Assembly (NCBI GenBank): GCA_020073375.1
Contig: JAIQFG010000015.1
Span: forward strand, 52,864-116,863
Source: Terriglobia bacterium
GTDB taxonomy: Bacteria; Acidobacteriota; Terriglobia; Acidiferrales; UBA7541
Length of the DNA stretch: 64,000 bases
Reading direction: 5' to 3'
The stretch's first letter is position 1; each line of letters begins with the position of its first letter. Made by a program: the position numbers and the translations under genes. Under the pieces are notes generated by a model that was given only the letters and a program-made list of their open reading frames with translations, was not told the DNA's origin and did not search any database. This document shows, piece by piece, positions 46,812 through 56,800 of the stretch.

Positions 46812-47524
46812 TTCGCACAATGATCGTCGCCGTATTTCTCAGCCTCTGGACCCTCGTCCTGGGTCCGCCGCTGATTCTGTTCACGCTGGCCACAAAATCT
46901 GCGGACTTGATGTACTGGGTGGGCGTTAAAGGCGTCGCGTTCATCACGCGCGTGGCCGGCATGCGCGTCCAGGTCGAGGGCCGCGAAAATATTCCGCCCG
47001 GCACGTGCATGTTCGCCGCCAATCACACCAGCAATGCCGACGCCGCTGCCATCGTGCGCGCCATCCCGCGCCGCCTCGCCATCTTCGGCCGCAAATCCCT
47101 GTTCGACATCCCCATCGTCGGCCTGGCCTTCCGCCTCGCCAAATTCGTCCCCGTCGACCGCGGCAATCGCGACGCCGCCCTGGCCAGCGTCAAGCAGGCC
47201 GTTGAATACATGAAAACGGGATCTTCATTTTTGGTTTATCCTGAAGGCACGCGCAGCCCCGACGGCCGCCTCTCGCGTTTCAAAAAAGGTTCCTTCGTCA
47301 TGGCCATCGAAGCCGGAGTTCCCGTCGTTCCCGTCACCTGCGCCGGCGCGCACCTGATCATGAAAAAGAAATCCCTGATCATCCACCCCGGAAAAGTCAC
47401 CGTCCGCTTCGGCAAGCCCATCGACGCCTCCGCCTTCACCATCGAGCAACGCGACGACCTCGCCAGGCAAGTCCACGACGCCATCGCCGCCGAACTCCCC
47501 GCGGAGCAAAAACCCGCCATCTGA
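46808..47524 (+). CDS. plsC: 1-acyl-sn-glycerol-3-phosphate acyltransferase
   Basis: A 238-residue membrane-associated acyltransferase making phosphatidic acid. Two N-terminal hydrophobic segments (7-27 and about 35-50) precede the catalytic NHTSNAD motif with His73 and Asp78. The acceptor motif VYPEGTRSPDGRLSRFKKGSF and the later GVPVVPVTCAGA complete the set. It is the last gene of the ldcA-mpl-M61-plsC operon and starts in an ATGA overlap. Confidence 0.93.
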   Translation: MIRTMIVAVFLSLWTLVLGPPLILFTLATKSADLMYWVGVKGVAFITRVAGMRVQVEGRENIPPGTCMFAANHTSNADAAAIVRAIPRRLAIFGRKSLFDIPIVGLAFRLAKFVPVDRGNRDAALASVKQAVEYMKTGSSFLVYPEGTRSPDGRLSRFKKGSFVMAIEAGVPVVPVTCAGAHLIMKKKSLIIHPGKVTVRFGKPIDASAFTIEQRDDLARQVHDAIAAELPAEQKPAI

Positions 47525-47533
47525 CGCCCCCCC

Positions 47534-47557
47534 GTAGGACAGGCTTCAGCCTGTCGC
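47534..47557. repeat. Single GTAG-headed REP arm, family R2
   Basis: One hairpin GACAGGCTTCAGCCTGTC with GTAG head, nine bases after the plsC stop. The facing arm is absent. The rest of the gap to 47809 also holds two imperfect direct copies of a 20-base sequence (47661-47680 and 47728-47747, 15 of 20 identical). Confidence 0.75.
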
Positions 47558-47809
47558 CTTTGTATTTCCGCCGCTAAAAAGATCACCCCACCCGGGACAC
47601 CATGCCCAATTCTCGTATCCACACTTCATCCCCGCATCCCATTTCGTTTTGTCTGAAGTCACGGAGGGACGACACAACGTAGCCCGCTGCGGAAGCAGTG
47701 GGAATTCCACCGTCAAAATGCGGTGCCCCGGAAGGGCGGCACAATGTTCTCGCCATGCCGCCCATCCGGGGCTTCGTTCCCGATCGTCAAAAATCGCGTC
47801 TTGCGATGT

Positions 47810-48853
47810 CTATTTCCCCGCGCCCTTCCTTTTTTCCATCTCTGCCGCCAAATGCCGCACCGTCCTCTGCATCTCCGGCAGCCTCTTCATCGCCGCAATC
47901 ACCTTCAGCCACAATTTATTTTCCATCACCGGCGACCCCGATCGTACCGCCCCCGCCGGCACATCCAGATGCATCCCGCTCTGCGACGTAATAATCGCCC
48001 CATCCCCAATTTCCAGGTGTCCCGCCGATCCCACTTGCCCCGCCAGAATCGCGCGATTGCCCACGCGCGTCGATCCCGCCAGACCAACCTGCCCGCACAA
48101 AATCGCGTCCTCTCCCACCTCGCAAGCGTGGCCCACCAGCACCAGGTCGTCGATTTTCGCGCCTCGCCGGATCCGCGTTTCCCCCGCCGTCGCCCGGTCG
48201 ATGCACGCGTTCGCCTGGATCTCCACGTCGTCCTCAATCACCACCGGCGCCGTCTGCATGATCTTGTGCCACCGCCCGTCCGGCCGTTTCGCGAATCCAA
48301 ACCCGTCCCCTCCGATTACCGCCCCGTTCTGCAGAATCACGCGATTGCCGATCGTGCACCCTTCGCGCACCACCGTCTGCGCGTGCGCCAGAAAATCGTC
48401 GCCGATGCGCGTATCCCGGTAAATTGTCACCAGGCTGTGCAGGACGCAATTCCTTCCGATCGTTACGCCCTCGTCCACAAAACAGTGCGGCCCGATGTGC
48501 GTCCCTTCGCCGATCGTCGCGCTCTTCGCCACCACCGCCGTCGGATGAACTCCCGGCAGGTAAGCCGCCGCCTCGTTGAAGAACTCAATCGTCCGCGCAA
48601 AATCCAGATACGGATTCTGCGAGCGCAGCGCCGCGATCGGCGCCATGCCCGCATCGCGCTGCACTGTGGCCTTCTCATCCACCAGCACCGCCGAAGCCCG
48701 CGTCTTCGCCAGCTCCCGCGCGTACCGCGGGTTGGTCAGGAACGTAACCTGTCCCGCGTGCGCCTCTTCGATTCCCGCGATCCCGTGAATTTCGGTCTCC
48801 GCGTCACCTTCCAGTCTGCAGCCCAGCCGCGAAGCCAGTTCACCGAGTTTCAT
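47810..48853 (-). CDS. lpxD: UDP-3-O-(3-hydroxyacyl)glucosamine N-acyltransferase
   Basis: A 347-residue left-handed beta-helix acyltransferase of lipid A synthesis. The start at 48853 was chosen because AAGGAG lies eight bases upstream; the ATG at 48859 is too close to it. The N-terminal domain reads KLGELASRLGCRLEGD...VTFLTNPRY; hexapeptide repeats run from about residue 100 to 310, with NGAVIGGDGFGFA and the catalytic-type His in VLVGHACEVG. The C-terminal helical tail is basic. It shows that the cell makes lipid A. No lpxA or fabZ gene is adjacent. Confidence 0.94.
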   Translation of the reverse strand: MKLGELASRLGCRLEGDAETEIHGIAGIEEAHAGQVTFLTNPRYARELAKTRASAVLVDEKATVQRDAGMAPIAALRSQNPYLDFARTIEFFNEAAAYLPGVHPTAVVAKSATIGEGTHIGPHCFVDEGVTIGRNCVLHSLVTIYRDTRIGDDFLAHAQTVVREGCTIGNRVILQNGAVIGGDGFGFAKRPDGRWHKIMQTAPVVIEDDVEIQANACIDRATAGETRIRRGAKIDDLVLVGHACEVGEDAILCGQVGLAGSTRVGNRAILAGQVGSAGHLEIGDGAIITSQSGMHLDVPAGAVRSGSPVMENKLWLKVIAAMKRLPEMQRTVRHLAAEMEKRKGAGK

Positions 48854-48966
48854 GTGCATGTCTCCTTGAAAGGGCAGCACAGCGGATTAAGCAGTGCCTG
48901 CGGCCCAGCCGCTCACTGTACAACATTCCGATTGAGGTGGAAATTTGAACCGTGAAAGAACGCAAT

Positions 48967-49455
48967 CTACTCCGCAAACAGCCCCGGCTGCGCCGCCGGC
49001 GCCGCCGCGGGCTTCCTCCGCGCGATCCCCACCACTCCCAGCACCGTCATTTCCGCGAGAGCGCTCCGCGGGATAAAAATCTTGAGGGTGTTCCCGTGAA
49101 GGTCCGGCGGCGTGATCTGCACGCCGCGATCCAGCAAGCTCAGCAAGTCGTTGGGCACCACGCCCTCAATCGTCTCCTCATCCCTGAATTTCAATCGCAC
49201 CCACAGCCCGTCCAGTTTTGGCCGCGACAGGAACGTCTTCCGCTCCGGCTCATAACCATCGGCAAATTCGCGCACAAAATAAATTCCGCGCACGTCCTCC
49301 ACCGCAAAATGCCGGTGCTCGCCTTCCGGTGTCAGCAGATCGAGCGTCTCCGCAACGCCCAACCGCGCCGGGTTCAGGTACCCCCTGTGGGCGGCCCGGT
49401 CGAGCAAAAGCACGACCACCTTCTTGTGCGTTGACGCTGGCGCTTGTAGTTTCAC
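48967..49455 (-). CDS. Conserved hypothetical protein (DUF6982-like)
   Basis: A 162-residue cytoplasmic protein starting with GTG. It begins KVVVLLLDRAAHRGYLNPAR, with a predicted all-beta pattern through EHRHFAVEDVRGIYFVREFADG and LWVRLKFRDEETIEGVVPND, and ends in an Ala/Pro-rich tail. The two beta blocks look like repeats of a small PilZ- or Sm-like barrel, similar to uncharacterised acidobacterial proteins. Function unknown. A good promoter (49501-49528) lies upstream, and lpxD follows after a gap of about 110 bases. Confidence 0.7.
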   Translation of the reverse strand: MKLQAPASTHKKVVVLLLDRAAHRGYLNPARLGVAETLDLLTPEGEHRHFAVEDVRGIYFVREFADGYEPERKTFLSRPKLDGLWVRLKFRDEETIEGVVPNDLLSLLDRGVQITPPDLHGNTLKIFIPRSALAEMTVLGVVGIARRKPAAAPAAQPGLFAE

Positions 49456-49500
49456 GGGGATAAAGACGCGGCACAGGCCTTGCGAGTCGCGTCCAGGTAT

Positions 49501-49528
49501 GTTATGTTAAGCGGTCTTTTGCTGTCAA
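49501..49528 (-). promoter_or_regulatory. Sigma-70-like promoter for the minus-strand hypothetical gene
   Basis: On the minus strand, a perfect -35 TTGACA (49528-49523) and CATAAC as -10 (49506-49501) are 16 bases apart. Transcription would start about 40 bases before the GTG at 49455. Confidence 0.55.
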
Positions 49529-49581
49529 GTGCATACCTTTCAATGCTTTAGATAGAGGCTGGGTCCAGGGGGCCTCGATTT

Positions 49582-51201
49582 TTGACTGAAATCGCGATCC
49601 ATAAGAGGCAGATTCTCAAGTCTGCCTCCGTCATCAGCATCATTACGGTTGTCAGTCGAATTCTCGGTTATGTCCGCGATCAGCGCTTGACCTTGCTGCT
49701 CGGCACCACCGGCATCGCCGATTCCTTCGTTCTGGCTTACCGCATTCCCAACATCCTTCGCCGCCTGGTCGGCGAAGGTTCCATGACCGCCTCGTTTATT
49801 CCGGTCTTCACCGATTACATGCGCAATCGCACCCGCGAGGAAACCTGGACCTTCGCCAACCGCCTCTTCTGGACTTTTTCGGTGGTCCTTGCCGGCCTCA
49901 CCGTCCTCGGCGTCATTTTTTCGCCCCTTGCCGTCCGCCTTTTTTCAATGTTCGGCAAGCATCAGGTCCAGGTCGAAGCCGTGTACCTGAACCGCCTGAT
50001 GTTCCCCTACATCCTGTTTATCGGCATGGCCGCAATGGCCATGGCCATCCTGAACTGCTTCCACATCTTTGGAATGCCCGCGGCCACGCCCATCCTGCTG
50101 AACATTTCCTTCATCGTTTTTTCCACCGCGGCCGTATGGCGCCATTTCTCAAGTCCCGCCGCGGCCCTGGCCGTCGGCGTGCTCATTGGTGGTATATTCC
50201 AGTTCTTCCTGCAGGTGCCTCAGTTGGTGCACCGCGGAATGGACTTCCAGTTCGGCGTATCCTTCACGGACCCTGGCGTGCGCCGCGTCGCGCGCCTGAT
50301 GGTCCCGGGCTTTGTCGGCATCGGTGTGGCGCAAATTAATCTGCTGGTGGATACGATTTTTGCAAACGCCAAGGTTATGCCCGATGGCAGCCTGGTTTCG
50401 CTCTACGTTGCCGACCGCGTCACTGAGCTGGTGCTGGGCGGCTACGCCATCGCCATCGCCACCACCATTCTGCCCATGATGTCGCACCAGGCTTCGGCGG
50501 GCGATCACGAGGGGATGAAGAAAACCTTCACCTTTGCGCTGCGAATCGTTTCGTTCATCACCATTCCGGCCATGGTCGGCCTGGTCATTCTGCGCGAGCC
50601 CATCGTGCAGGTCCTGTTCCAGCACGGCTTGTTCGTCGCCGAATCCACCCGGTTGACGGCGCGCGCCTTGCTGTATTATTCGATAGGGCTTCCCGCATTT
50701 GCCGCGGTGAAGCTGATCGTCCCGGCGTTTTACTCGACCCAGGATACGCGCACCCCGGTGCGCGTCGCGGTCTTTACGCTCCTGGTCAATATTTTGCTCA
50801 ACGTGATTTTTCTTTTTTATTTCTTCGCGAAGTTCAAGAATGGCGGCCCGGCCCTGGCCAGCGCCCTGGCCGGCTATTTCAACGTCGCCGTTCTATTCGT
50901 CATCTTCCGCCTGCGCTTCGGCCGCATGGGAACACGTGACGTTCTGCTGTCGATCGGCAAGATTGCCTTGTGCGCCGCGATCATGGGCGTCGTCTGCTGG
51001 AGCGCTTTGCAATACTCCCGCTTTGACATGATCCAGTATTTTCTTCCGCGCCTCGCCGTCTTCGCCGGAATGATTATTTCCGCGACGCTCACATACCTGG
51101 GCCTCGCCTGGCTGCTGCGCTGCGACGAACTCAGCGAGGTCTACGGCATCGCCTTTCATAGGGAAGCCGCGCAAGCCGGAAAGACGGGGTTGACCGGTTA
51201 G
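49582..51201 (+). CDS. murJ: Lipid II flippase MurJ
   Basis: A 539-residue polytopic membrane protein of the MviN/MurJ family with about 14 helices. The N-terminus SASVISIITVVSRILGYVRDQ and RIPNILRRLVGEGSMTASFIPVF are diagnostic. It moves lipid II across the inner membrane for cell-wall synthesis. The start is TTG at 49582, with AGGGGG about ten bases before it. xerD-like recombinase follows after two bases. Confidence 0.95.
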   Translation: MTEIAIHKRQILKSASVISIITVVSRILGYVRDQRLTLLLGTTGIADSFVLAYRIPNILRRLVGEGSMTASFIPVFTDYMRNRTREETWTFANRLFWTFSVVLAGLTVLGVIFSPLAVRLFSMFGKHQVQVEAVYLNRLMFPYILFIGMAAMAMAILNCFHIFGMPAATPILLNISFIVFSTAAVWRHFSSPAAALAVGVLIGGIFQFFLQVPQLVHRGMDFQFGVSFTDPGVRRVARLMVPGFVGIGVAQINLLVDTIFANAKVMPDGSLVSLYVADRVTELVLGGYAIAIATTILPMMSHQASAGDHEGMKKTFTFALRIVSFITIPAMVGLVILREPIVQVLFQHGLFVAESTRLTARALLYYSIGLPAFAAVKLIVPAFYSTQDTRTPVRVAVFTLLVNILLNVIFLFYFFAKFKNGGPALASALAGYFNVAVLFVIFRLRFGRMGTRDVLLSIGKIALCAAIMGVVCWSALQYSRFDMIQYFLPRLAVFAGMIISATLTYLGLAWLLRCDELSEVYGIAFHREAAQAGKTGLTG

Positions 51202-51203
51202 CC

Positions 51204-52106
51204 ATGATAGATGCGACCATTCACGCCTTTCTCAGCTACCTGCGCGTCGAAAAGGGGCTCGCGCAGAATACCATCCTCGCCTACGGCCGAGATCTTCGCC
51301 GCTTTGACGCCTTTCTCGCCAAGCGCGGCAAACGCGAAGCCGCCCAGGTCGACCGGGACGACATCGTCGATTTTCTTTCCCACCTCTACAAGGAAAAGCT
51401 CGACAGCCGCTCGGTCTCCCGTTATCTGGTTTCCCTCCGCAGTTTCTATAAATACTTGGTGATGGAAGAGCAGGTTCGCTCGGACCCCACCGAAAACCTG
51501 GAATCTCCAAAAATCCGTCACAGCCTTCCCACCTACTTGCGCATCGACGAGGTCGACCGCCTGCTGGCCGCTCCCGATCTGCAGACCCCCATAGGCATTC
51601 GCGACCGCGCCATGCTCGAGGTTTTTTATTCCACCGGCCTGCGCGTCTCCGAAGTCCTCAACCTCCGCCTTTCCGACATCGATATGCGCATGGGATGCGT
51701 GCGCTGCATCGGCAAGGGGAACAAGGAGCGCCTGGTTCCCATCGGGCGCAAGGCCATCGAGGCCGTCGAACAATACCTGAAGTTCTCCCGGCCCCGTTTT
51801 GCGCGTCCCGGCAGCCCTCCTCCGCACAATCACGTTCTGTTCCTCACGCGGATCGGCCGCCGCCTTAGCCGCATCAGCATCTGGAAGATCATGCACGATT
51901 ACGGAGTCCGGCTGGGTTTGCGCGGGCGGCTGACTCCGCATAAACTACGCCACAGTTTTGCCACGCATCTGCTCGAACGGGGTGCGGACCTGCGCTCGGT
52001 TCAGCTCATGCTGGGCCATTCGGATATTTCCACGACTCAGATTTACACGCACGTGGTCGAGGAGCGCTTGAAGCAGGTGTATAAAGCGCATCACCCCCGC
52101 GCGTGA
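51204..52106 (+). CDS. xerD: XerC/XerD-type tyrosine recombinase
   Basis: A 300-residue site-specific recombinase. Catalytic residues are Arg147 (TGLRVSE), Lys171 (GKGNKERLVP), His246/Arg249 (TPHKLRHSFATH), His272 (GHSDISTTQIYTHV) and Tyr281. The N-terminal SAM-like domain with VEKGLAQNTILAYGRDLRRF is typical. Xer enzymes resolve chromosome dimers at dif. The context (murJ upstream, cca downstream) is housekeeping, not that of an integron or phage. XerC versus XerD cannot be settled; the sequence TQIYTHV favours XerD. Confidence 0.9.
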   Translation: MIDATIHAFLSYLRVEKGLAQNTILAYGRDLRRFDAFLAKRGKREAAQVDRDDIVDFLSHLYKEKLDSRSVSRYLVSLRSFYKYLVMEEQVRSDPTENLESPKIRHSLPTYLRIDEVDRLLAAPDLQTPIGIRDRAMLEVFYSTGLRVSEVLNLRLSDIDMRMGCVRCIGKGNKERLVPIGRKAIEAVEQYLKFSRPRFARPGSPPPHNHVLFLTRIGRRLSRISIWKIMHDYGVRLGLRGRLTPHKLRHSFATHLLERGADLRSVQLMLGHSDISTTQIYTHVVEERLKQVYKAHHPRA

Positions 52107-52211
52107 CGGCCGGCAATCGATTCACGGAAACTTTTCCGTGGTGTCAAAAATTTAACCGGGTGCGGAGGCGCAATCGGATCCCCAGCGCCTCCCGCCAAGG
52201 ACGGTTTTCGC

Positions 52212-53714
52212 ATGCCTGATTATATGTACCAACTCGAAAGCCGGCTTTCCGCCGACCAGTGGGCGGGGCTGCTTCGCATTCAGGAACTCTCCGCCGCCGG
52301 AGAAACCAACCTCTATCTCGTGGGCGGCGCAGTCCGCGATCTGATCTCCGGGATGCCCATCCGCGACCTGGATTTCGCCGTCGAGGGAAACCCTGCGCGC
52401 ATGATTCGCGAATTGGAAAAGGGCGGCGCGCACACCGCCGCTGAAAACGAGGCTTTGCGCAGCGTCGAGCTGATTCTCGCCGGAGACGTCGAAGTCAGCA
52501 TCGGCGCCGCTCGCGAGGACGTCTACGCCCGCCCCGGCGCCAAAAGCGAAGTCCGCTTTTCCACCATCATGGAGGATCTCCGCCGCCGCGATTTCTCCAT
52601 CAACGCCATCGCCATCTCCCTGAATGCAAACTCCCGTGGCCTGCTCCTCGATCCCACCAACGGCCTCGCCGATCTCGAACGCCGCGAAATTCGCGCCCTT
52701 TCCATTCACAGCTTCACCAACCAGCCCGTGCGCCTGCTTCGCGCCAAGCGCTACGAAGCCCGCATGGATTTCAAGATGGAGTCTCGCACCGCCGATTGGT
52801 TCAAGCTCGCCATCGAGCGCCAGTTGCACGAAACCATTTCCGCCGAGGATGCCGGCAGCGAACTTCGCCAGGCCGCCCGCGAGGAAAAACCCGTCGCCGT
52901 CCTCAAGGCCTGGGAATCCGCCGGCCTCATGGAGGTCCTGCACCCGCAACTGGCCCGGCGCCATCCCGATTACGAGGCCGTCACTCGCGTCACCCGCGTC
53001 CGCGACGATATGGTTACCGCCGGATTCCGGCCCCGCCTGTTCGCTCCCGTGGCCTCGGCCATCGTCGGCCGCCTCAAGGACCGCGAACGCGCCGCCGTCC
53101 TTTCCCGCATGGCCCTGCGTTCGGCCGAACTCCACGCCGTCCAGCAGCTCGAGCCCGAAGCCCTGAAGATCGCGAAAATTCTTTCCGGCCCCAAGACCAA
53201 TTCCATTCCCGACGCCTACGACTTCCTGGAGAAAACGCCGCTCGACCTGCAGGCTTATATCCTGGCCGAATCCTCCAACGGCAAGGCCGTCTCCAAAATT
53301 CGCGCCTACCTCAACAAGTGGAAGCCCCTGCGCCAGGGCCTCCCCGGAGTCGCCGTCGAACTCGAAGCCATCGGCCTCGAACACGGCCCCAAATTCGACA
53401 AAGTCATCGAGGACTTTTTCCGCGCCCAGCTCATGGGCCGCGCCCGCAAGCCCGAGGACCACGCCAAAATCCTCCGCAAACTTTCCGGCATCAAGGAGCC
53501 CCCGAAAAAAGTGGAAGAAAAGAAAAAACCGGAAAAGGGCAAAAAGAAAAACGATTCCGCCGCCCCCGAAGCCGCCGCGCCCGCCGAAGCAGGGAAGGGA
53601 AAACCCGCGCCGCCACCCGCGGCTCCCGCAGGCAAAGCCAAGCCCGTCGCAAAACCCCCCGCCCCGGCCAAGCCCGCAAAAGCGAAGCCGAAATCCAAGA
53701 GCGGAAAAAAGTAG
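52212..53714 (+). CDS. CCA tRNA nucleotidyltransferase / poly(A) polymerase family protein
   Basis: A 500-residue class II nucleotidyltransferase. The active site is LVGGAVRDLISGMPIRDLDF with Asp52 and Asp54; RRRDFSINAIAISL, DPTNGLADLERREIRAL and the RLLRAKRYEARM block follow. The family adds CCA to tRNA 3' ends or A-tails to RNA. The last about 70 residues (from KVEEKKKPEKG) are Lys/Pro/Ala-rich and probably disordered, an unusual basic tail for this enzyme. No separate HD domain was seen. Whether it adds CC, A or CCA cannot be told. Confidence 0.87.
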   Translation: MPDYMYQLESRLSADQWAGLLRIQELSAAGETNLYLVGGAVRDLISGMPIRDLDFAVEGNPARMIRELEKGGAHTAAENEALRSVELILAGDVEVSIGAAREDVYARPGAKSEVRFSTIMEDLRRRDFSINAIAISLNANSRGLLLDPTNGLADLERREIRALSIHSFTNQPVRLLRAKRYEARMDFKMESRTADWFKLAIERQLHETISAEDAGSELRQAAREEKPVAVLKAWESAGLMEVLHPQLARRHPDYEAVTRVTRVRDDMVTAGFRPRLFAPVASAIVGRLKDRERAAVLSRMALRSAELHAVQQLEPEALKIAKILSGPKTNSIPDAYDFLEKTPLDLQAYILAESSNGKAVSKIRAYLNKWKPLRQGLPGVAVELEAIGLEHGPKFDKVIEDFFRAQLMGRARKPEDHAKILRKLSGIKEPPKKVEEKKKPEKGKKKNDSAAPEAAAPAEAGKGKPAPPPAAPAGKAKPVAKPPAPAKPAKAKPKSKSGKK

Positions 53715-53736
53715 CGCACGGTGAATTTGCATTCCA

Positions 53737-53809
53737 GTAGGACAGGCTTCAGCCTGTCGGTTATAATTTTCCGACACGCAAGAATGCGACAGGCTGAAGC
53801 CTGTCCTGC
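53737..53809. repeat. GTAG-headed REP pair, family R2
   Basis: Inverted R2 arms 22 bases after the preceding stop codon. The right end reads CCTGTCCTGC, so one base of the CTAC end has changed. Confidence 0.88.
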
Positions 53810-53866
53810 CAAATCCAATTCCCCCCGTAGCTAATTTCCCCCCGCCCGATTAGAATACCCTCCGGC

Positions 53867-56800
53867 ATGGAAACTCCCAGATTCGTTCATCTCCACCTGC
53901 ACACCGATTACAGTCTGCTCGACGGCGCCTGCGATCTCGAAGAAGTTGTCGACGAAGCCGCCCGCCGCAAAATGCCCGCCGTCGCCGTCACCGATCACGG
54001 CAACCTGTTTGCCGCCGAATCCTTCTATCACACGGCGAAAACCCGCGGCGTGAAGCCCATCATCGGCTGCGAGGTCTACGTCGCCAAGGGCAGCCGCCAC
54101 GATCGCGGCGAAAATTCCACGCGCGACGCCGCCAGCGGCCCGTCTCAGTCCGAGCCCGGCCAGCGCGGCAACAATCACCTCGTCCTGCTCTGTGAAAACG
54201 CCGAAGGCTACAAAAATCTGGTCAAACTGGTTTCCGCCGGCTTTCTCGAAGGTTTTTATTACAAGCCCCGCATCGATTACGACCTGCTCGCCAAACACAG
54301 CGCCGGACTGATCGCCCTCTCCGCCTGCCTGCGCGGCGCGGTCACCGAAAATCTGGTCGAGGAGCGCCCCGCCCAGGCCCGCGAAGCCGCCTATCGCCTC
54401 CGCGACATTTTCGGCAAGGGAAATTTCTTCCTCGAAATTCAGGATCAGGGCCTGGACATCGATAAGCGCGTCAACCCCCAGATCGTCGCGCTCTCGAATG
54501 AAACCGGAATTCCCCTGGTCGCCACCAACGATTGCCATTACCTGAAACATTCCGACGCTCACGCCCAGGAAGTCTTGCTCTGCATCCAGACCGGCAAGAC
54601 CATGAGCGACACGCACCGCATGAAGTTCGCCACGGACCAGTTTTTTTTCAAGACCGCCGAGGAAATGCACCAGGTCTTCCGCGAACTTCCCGACGCCCTC
54701 GAACGCACCGTGGCCATCGCCGACCGCTGCAACGTAAAAATCGAAGCGGTGAAAAATTCCTTTCCCGATTTTCAAGTCCCCGAAGGCCACACCGTCGACA
54801 CCTATTTCGCCGCCGTCGCCAGCGAAGGTTTTGCCGCCCGCGTGCCCATCCTGGAAGCGCGCTCCAAAGCAGGCCTGCTCCGCAAAACTCTGGCCGAATA
54901 CGAAACGCGCCTCGCCAACGAAATTCGCATGATCCAGCAGATGAAGTACGCCGGATATTTCCTGATCGTCTGGGATTTCATGCGCCACGCCCGCTCGCAG
55001 GGAATTCCCGTCGGCCCCGGCCGCGGTTCCGCCGCCGGCAGCCTGGTCAGCTACGCCCTGCAAATTACGGACGTCGATCCCATGCAGTACGACCTGCTCT
55101 TCGAGCGCTTCCTCAACCCCGAACGCGTTTCCATGCCCGACATCGACATCGACTTCTGCATGCGCCGTCGCGGCGAAGTCATCGAGTACGTCACCGCAAA
55201 ATACGGCCGCTCCAACGTCGCCCAGATCATCACCTTCGGCACCATGGCCGCGAAAGCCGCATTGAAAGACGTCGGCCGCGCCATGGACCTGCCTTATGGC
55301 GAGGTCGACCGCATCGCCAAATTAATTCCCGCGCAGCTCAACATCACTCTCGACGAAGCGCTCAAGCAATCGCCGCAACTCAAGGCCCAGATCGAAAGCG
55401 ACGCGCGCTATAAAGACATGATGGAAGTGGCCAAGCGCCTCGAAGGCCTCGCTCGCCACGCCTCCACGCATGCCGCAGGCGTCGTCATTTCTCCCGAGCC
55501 GCTCACCAACATCGTTCCTCTCTACAAATCGAACAGGGAAGAAATCACCACGCAGTACGACATGAAGGGCCTCGAACACATCGGCCTGCTCAAAATGGAC
55601 TTCCTCGGACTCACCACGCTCACCGTCCTGGACGACGCCGTGCGCATGGTTCAGCACAACCGCAACGTCCATGTCGATCTCGGCACGCTCCCGCTCGACG
55701 ACGAAGCCACTTACAAACTGTTCGCCCGCGGCGAAACCACCGCCATCTTCCAGTTTGAGTCCCACGGTATGCGCGACATCCTCCGCCGCTACCAGCCCAC
55801 TCGCCTGGAAGATCTCACCGCGCTCAACGCCCTTTACCGCCCCGGTCCCATCCAGGGCGGCATGATCGACGATTTCATCAATCGCAAGCACGGGAAAAAG
55901 AAAGTCACCTACGATCTCCCTGAGCTCAAGGAAATTCTCGAGGAAACCTACGGCGTCATCCTCTATCAGGAACAGGTCATGCAGATCGCCAACCGCCTCC
56001 CCGGTTTCTCCCTCGGCGAAGCCGACATCCTGCGCCGGGCCATGGGCAAAAAGAATCACGCCGAAATGGCCGCGCAAAAAGAAAAGTTTCTGGCCGGTTG
56101 CGCCGTCCGAAAAGTGAACGCGAAAAAAGCCGAAAAGATTTTCGACCTCATGGCCGAATTCGCCGGATACGGCTTCAATAAATCCCACTCCTGCGCCTAC
56201 GCGCTGCTCGCCTACCAGACCGCCTACCTGAAAACGCACTACCCGGTCGAATTCATGGCCGCGCTGCTCACCTCGGAAACCGGAAACACCGAAAAAGTCG
56301 TCAAGTACATCAACGAATCCCGCGGCATGGGCATCACCGTCCTCCCCCCGGACGTCAACTCCAGCGATCTCGATTTCACCCCCGTTGGCGAAGCCATCCG
56401 CTTCGGCCTCCGAGCCATCAAAAACGTCGGCGAAAATACCGTGATGGGAATTCTCCAGGCTCGCGCCGAACTCGGCCGCTTCTCTTCCATCTACCAGTTC
56501 TGCGACCACATCGATCCGCGCCTGATCAACAAGCGTGTCCTCGAAAGCCTCATCAAATCCGGCGCCATGGATTCCATCGGCGCCCGCCGTTCCCAGATGT
56601 ACGCCGTCATCGACCGCGCCATGGAGCGCGCCCAGCGCCGACAGCGCGAAAAAGCCTCCGGCCAGCACGGCCTGTTCGGCGGAGCCGCCGCCGCGCCCGA
56701 GCCTCTCGAAGATCCATTACCGGACATGGAAGAGTGGCCCGAGCACGAAATGCTGGCCTCGGAATACGCCACTGTAGGTTTTTATATTTCAGGCCACCCG

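Noticed and set aside
47649..48422. Plus-strand ORFs opposite lpxD (257 and 410 residues)
   Set aside because: Antisense shadows of lpxD and its flanking repeat.
51204..52106. Xer recombinase as part of an integrative element or integron
   Set aside because: The neighbours are housekeeping genes, and no attachment site, tRNA gene, gene cassette or phage gene is nearby.
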